Positions 14,655 to 17,924 of a DNA stretch of 17,924 nucleotides are shown in pieces. The DNA is from Methanosarcinaceae archaeon UBA470. Lineage in GTDB: Archaea > Halobacteriota > Methanosarcinia > Methanosarcinales > Methanosarcinaceae. How positions within the stretch are numbered: the first letter of the stretch is position 1; each line of letters opens with the position of its first letter. Both the position numbers and the translations under genes were made by a program. Below the pieces are notes generated by a model. That model saw nothing but the letters and a program-made list of their open reading frames with translations, was not told where the DNA came from and did no database searches. Location of the stretch: NCBI GenBank assembly GCA_002508425.1, contig DAKU01000145.1:1-17924 (forward strand). Reading direction: 5' to 3'.

Positions 14655-14942
14655 GCACTTTTTGAGATTGGAGGCGGCTATCTTGTGTGGTTATGGCTCA
14701 GAGAAAAGAAAAGCTGGACCTATGGTGCTATGGGAGCTGTGGTATTGTTCCTCTATGGGATAGTACCCACATTGCAGGATGCACACTTTGGGAGGGTGTA
14801 CGCTGCATACGGAGGCATATTCATCGTATCCTCGCTTATATGGGGCTTCTATGTCGATAAGAAGAGACCTGACAAGTATGAGATTATAGGTGCTTTGATT
14901 GCATTGGTAGGCGTATTTGTAATGTTTTATATACCCAGATGA
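14655..14942 (+). pseudogene. ynfA: YnfA family (UPF0060) membrane protein, 5'-truncated
   Basis: YnfA proteins are small four-helix inner-membrane proteins of unclear, possibly efflux, function. The recognisable part starts AALFEIGGGYLVWLWLREKK and continues GAMGAVVLFLYGIVPTLQ, GRVYAAYGGIFIVSS, and a last helix IIGALIALVGVFVMFYIP, so helices 2-4 and half of helix 1 are present. No ATG, GTG or TTG exists in frame before GTG 14685, which would cut helix 1; the frame upstream (KKFLSINAAL) runs to a TAG at about 14595. The missing first ~10 codons and the IS-end-like sequence at 14603 suggest truncation by a mobile element. Confidence 0.78.
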
Positions 14943-15056
14943 AAGTGGGTGCTAACCTTACTACTACTTGGATAATAGAAGCCGATATCACACTTATGTC
15001 GATTATCGTGATATGGGTCTTCTACATAGTATAAATCTCACTAACGTTTGTTTAGA

Positions 15057-15290
15057 TTATACAGGCCGCTCCTCAGGAGATGACATGCAAGATATCTGTT
15101 CGGTACAGGCTGCTTCAATGGAGGAAATATCATCTTTTTCATTTATGATATCAATATGGATGTTAATACCGCTCTCTTCAATATAATGGGTGATACGTTC
15201 GAATGCATGATATACCATTCCACCATGTGTGATTATAAGGCATCTCTGTCCGCAAAGTGCATTGAGTATAGACCTGTATATAATGTTACC
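15057..15290 (-). pseudogene. C-terminal fragment of an unknown Cys-containing protein
   Basis: In a frame different from the surface-protein gene it overlaps, the minus strand reads SILNALCGQRCLIITHGG, MVYHAFERITHYIEESGINI, then HIDIINEKDDISSIEAAC and ends PEERPV at TAA 15057-15059. The frame opens after a TAG near 15290. The sequence looks like a regular alpha/beta protein end, with a CxxxC pair (CGQRC). I do not recognise it. It may be translated alone from ATG 15218 as 53 aa. Its position across the end of the surface gene suggests a deletion joined two genes. Confidence 0.4.
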
Positions 15291-16948
15291 CCGCTAGCAT
15301 TCCCAATAAGAGTACCATCGCGGCTTATTTCCACCCGTGTAGTATCATTGGAAGCTTCCCATTCCAGAGTTATTGTATTTTTAGTAATGCTCGTACCATC
15401 AAGATTAGAGATCGTAGGAGCCTGTAATGTTGTAGCAGAACTGTTTACCTGGGTTGCGTTTATGTTCCATGAAGTGTCCACTGTCTTAATTCCAAAGGTA
15501 TAGGTAGTACCTCCAGACAATCCAGTTGCATTATAGAAACTTACAGAACTATTGGCCGTGTTTGTGATAAACACGTTATCCAGATAAACCATTACATAGC
15601 TGAAATCAGTATCACTTGGATTTACCCATGTCCACTTTATCCAGTTTGGACCAACTCCTTCTACTGTAAGTCCTGTGACAGGGGAAGGTGATGTCTGATC
15701 GATTCCAATTAGAGATGCATCAAATGCAGCTTCTGCAGTTGTCAGATCCATCGCAGCCTGAGTGATCTGCGCCACGGTAGCAGCAGAATTATCAGCAACT
15801 GCCTGAACTGTAGTTATCACTGCTTTAAACGCATCTATCGCTGATTGAGGATATTGTCCTACTTCAGTTCCGGCCACAGCAGCACTTACCTTGAGGTTGA
15901 CTTCAAGAAGTGAAGCTGTTAATGTAGTTTTGTCTACAGAAGTGGAAATTACAACCATTTCGGAGTTTCTGAGCCCCTTAGATTCAGCAGTGAACGTAAC
16001 GACATATAATCCTTCAGTACCATTAACTGGTGTCCAGCTAAAAATACCGTTTGTTGTATCAAATGTGGCTCCTGTGGGCAGACCAGTAGCAGAATAAACA
16101 ATACTATCTCCGTCAGGGTCAGTTGCTGAAATAGTAAAGCTCAGCAAAGTGTTCATGGAAGCTGTTTTGTTACCTATGAAAGAAAGTATGGGAGTTCTAT
16201 CTACATTTCCCACTGTGATCGTGACCGTTTCCGAATCCGTAAGACCATTTGCAGTTGAAATGAATACAACACTATATGTTCCCGAAGCTGTAAAAGCCGG
16301 TGTCCAGCTAAATATGCCTGTGTTGCCATCAAAAGTTGCTCCTGCAGGTAAACCTACTGCAGAGTATGTTATTGCATCACCATTATTATCTGTTGCAGAT
16401 ATGGTAAATACAAGAGAGGAATTTTCATTAACTGCTTTATTCCCAATGTAACTGAGAACTGGTGCAACATCCTCTATTTCTACTATTATTTGAGTTTCGC
16501 CTGAAATACTTGTCTGGGATGCACTTCCGCTCTTTGAAGGAGTGCATGAAGCATATCCTGTAATGGAATATGTCCCTGCTGTAGCACTTTCTGGGACTGT
16601 AACATCATAAGTAATTGATGCAGAAGTTCCTGAAGTAATATTTGATGCAGTATCTGACCAAATCCATTGACTATTGCCTGGGGAATATGTAAATCGTCCA
16701 GAATTCCTTTCAGATATCTCCCAGCCAGTTGGTATGTTTTCTTTTAGACTCAGAGCTAATAATTCCTGATTTGTTGTCAACTTTATAGTTACTGTAAAAG
16801 TATCACCGGGATTTACTGTATCTTCAGAAATCGTTCTGGAAACGGTAACTTCATTTGCAGCTAAAGCTGGGCTTGAAAGTAAGATTAAAAGTATGATAAA
16901 TACTAGTCCTAGAGTCACGCTCGATAAGCAATCTTTTTTATTAACCAT
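15233..16948 (-). CDS. Secreted surface protein with putative-Ig and Fn3 domains, 3'-truncated
   Basis: A cell-surface protein of about 571 aa. From ATG 16948 (MVNKKDC) a signal peptide runs through FIILLILLSSPALA. Then come a DUF11/CARDB-like beta domain (NPGDTFTVTIKLTTNQELL), two putative-Ig (He_PIG) repeats with PAGATFDGNTGIFSWTP and PTGATFDTTNGIFSWTP, a helical FIVAR-like segment (GQYPQSAIDAFKAV...NSAATVAQITQAA), one Fn3 domain (PVTGLTVEGVGPNWIKWTW) and the start of a second (LDGTSITKNTITLEW). Many N-glycosylation sequons fit an archaeal surface protein. The second Fn3 ends in unrelated residues (GLYSMHFADRDAL), and no membrane anchor follows, so the 3' end was probably lost in a deletion. 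The ATG is preferred to the TTG 15 bases earlier. Confidence 0.85.
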   Translation of the reverse strand: MVNKKDCLSSVTLGLVFIILLILLSSPALAANEVTVSRTISEDTVNPGDTFTVTIKLTTNQELLALSLKENIPTGWEISERNSGRFTYSPGNSQWIWSDTASNITSGTSASITYDVTVPESATAGTYSITGYASCTPSKSGSASQTSISGETQIIVEIEDVAPVLSYIGNKAVNENSSLVFTISATDNNGDAITYSAVGLPAGATFDGNTGIFSWTPAFTASGTYSVVFISTANGLTDSETVTITVGNVDRTPILSFIGNKTASMNTLLSFTISATDPDGDSIVYSATGLPTGATFDTTNGIFSWTPVNGTEGLYVVTFTAESKGLRNSEMVVISTSVDKTTLTASLLEVNLKVSAAVAGTEVGQYPQSAIDAFKAVITTVQAVADNSAATVAQITQAAMDLTTAEAAFDASLIGIDQTSPSPVTGLTVEGVGPNWIKWTWVNPSDTDFSYVMVYLDNVFITNTANSSVSFYNATGLSGGTTYTFGIKTVDTSWNINATQVNSSATTLQAPTISNLDGTSITKNTITLEWEASNDTTRVEISRDGTLIGNASGVTLYTGLYSMHFADRDAL

Positions 16949-16973
16949 TGAACCGACCACCAATGATGTTTTT

Positions 16974-16982
16974 GTTTTTATA
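16974..16982 (-). promoter_or_regulatory. TATA box of the surface-protein gene
   Basis: On the minus strand TATAAAAAC starts 34 bases before ATG 16948, a fitting distance for a short leader. A second TATA-like sequence, ATTTATATAG (17031-17040), would give a leader of about 55 nt. Confidence 0.4.
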
Positions 16983-17329
16983 CTTAAGGTTGAGAGTTAA
17001 CATGCTTTAAGTATATGCTACACAAATAACCTATATAAATAAATTGCGAAATTATATGATTTAAAGTGGAAACATATATTCCTACTATTAAAAATATATC
17101 ATGCCTATTTTAATAGAGAGACAACTATCTTTTTTGCACTAAAGTTAATGAGTTTTACTACATAAGTTCTTTGTTCTAATTAGTACTATTAATTTTAATA
17201 ATAATAACAACTAATGTTATGATAAATCATATCCTTATCATTAGATATAACTTTAATATAAATTATGCATCATCCTGAAATATCAACAGTACAGAATTTT
17301 ACAAAAGGTATTGGTAAGTAAAAATTGTC
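16983..17329. other. Very AT-rich intergenic region
   Basis: No gene was found. About 350 bp of very AT-rich DNA lies between the surface gene's promoter and the IS1 remains. The left terminal repeat of the IS1 element should lie near its right end, but I cannot fix it. Confidence 0.4.
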
Positions 17330-17924
17330 ATGTGTTATGAGGACTTATCGTTCTGCGTAAACTGCCTGTGCAAAAGCCCTAATCATAAAAAAGAACGGAA
17401 AAATAAGTGGACGGCAACGATATCAATGCTTTGATTGTGGATATAACTATTCAGTAGAGCTCAAATCAACTGCCAGTTCTACTTCTGTTAAACGGCAGGT
17501 TTTACAGCTCTATCTGGAAGGATTAGGATTTCGTTCTATAGGACGTTTATTGGGGCTGAGCCATGTTTCGGTTCAAAATTGGATTAAGAAGTTTGGCCAA
17601 GATCTAGAGGATTTGAAGAGCGAAAATGAAGTAGCTATCGTTGAACTGGATGAGATACACACTTACATCGGAAACAAAAAAAATATTGCTAGATCTGGAT
17701 TGCTATTGATAGAGTTGGGAAAAAATTCATCGACTGCTCTTTTGGTAGCAGAGGAACGGAAACCGGACAACAACTCTGAGAAAAGATCGAGGAAGTGATG
17801 ACTGATCATTGGAGAGCATATAAAGAATTTATTCCAGAGACAATTCACACACAATCTAAAGCAGAAACGTATACTGTTGAAGGATATAACAGCATATTGA
17901 GACACTTTTTATTAAAATTGAGAT
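17330..17924 (+). pseudogene. IS1-family transposase, decayed, running off the right edge
   Basis: This is an InsA/InsB-type transposase in one gene, as in archaeal IS1 elements. It has an N-terminal zinc ribbon (CVNC...CKSPNHKK then RQRYQCFDCGYNYS), a helix-turn-helix (GLGFRSIGRLLGLSHVSVQN) and the DDE domain VELDEIHTYIGNKK, IDRVGKKFIDCSFGSRG, MTDHWRAYKEFIP and YTVEGYNSILRHFLL. Defects: one extra A in the A6 run at 17387-17392 breaks the zinc ribbon; a shift is needed in the A8 run at 17676-17683; and two Trp codons have become stops (TAG 17690-17692 and TGA 17777-17779). Not functional. The C-terminal end lies outside the window. Confidence 0.88.

Noticed and set aside
14968..15186. 72-codon plus-strand frame
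   Set aside because: It is antisense to the better-supported minus-strand fragment at 15057-15290 and has no motif.
17690..17692. In-frame TAG in the IS1 transposase as a pyrrolysine codon
   Set aside because: Methanosarcinaceae can read TAG as pyrrolysine, but this position is Trp in the family, a frameshift precedes it, and a TGA stop follows, so decay is simpler.
1..17924. CRISPR arrays, tRNA or rRNA genes, and replication origin
   Set aside because: I looked for regularly spaced repeats, tRNA-like cloverleaf ends and conserved rRNA blocks by eye and found none.

Overview
The window looks like an accessory, insertion-sequence-rich stretch of a methanogenic archaeon of the Methanosarcinaceae (Methanomethylovorans/Methanolobus/Methanosarcina type). 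This is inferred from a FilR1/DUF1724-type ArsR regulator, a DUF3793 gene beside a flavodoxin, archaeal TATA boxes, an S-layer-like secreted protein with putative-Ig and Fn3 domains, and methanogen-like IS families. I could not search databases, so genus is not assigned.

Layout. (1) 1-1256: the end of an IS5/IS4-type DDE element (minus strand, running off the left edge) has landed in a TnpB gene of the IS200/IS605 family, whose remaining 3' part is also frameshifted. (2) 1307-1975: an unrecognised 222-aa protein. (3) 2198-2431: palindromes and a possible leaderless 47-aa ORF. (4) 2442-3958: a flavodoxin (minus, one frameshift) divergent from a DUF3793 protein, with a perfect inverted repeat between them. 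(5) 4043-12806: the core cluster. It holds a small ORF, an LCM-type methyltransferase, a DHA2 MFS exporter, a second methyltransferase, a broken small membrane protein, a divergent ArsR/FilR1 regulator (two frameshifts), a third methyltransferase, and two half-size ABC proteins overlapping by 8 bp. (6) 13226-15290: decayed DNA holding IS1182 remains, a Pro/Gln/Tyr-rich snippet, an unknown gene broken at a TTCC repeat, a 5'-truncated YnfA gene and a Cys-containing fragment. (7) 15233-16948: a truncated secreted surface protein. (8) 17330-17924: a decayed IS1 transposase running off the right edge.

Working model. Two fused membrane+ATPase ABC subunits form a likely heterodimer and sit in one transcription unit with a SAM methyltransferase. 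A divergent regulator and a second unit (membrane protein, methyltransferase, MFS exporter) lie next to it. The arrangement resembles YbtPQ/IrtAB-type metallophore or small-molecule transport loci. The nearby flavodoxin and DUF3793 genes suggest metal or redox physiology, but no scaffold-building enzyme is visible, so the substrate is unknown. The transporters and methyltransferases are open and motif-complete, whereas the regulator, flavodoxin and flanking genes carry frameshifts. That is either real decay of regulation and borders, or base-level sequence error; reads would decide.
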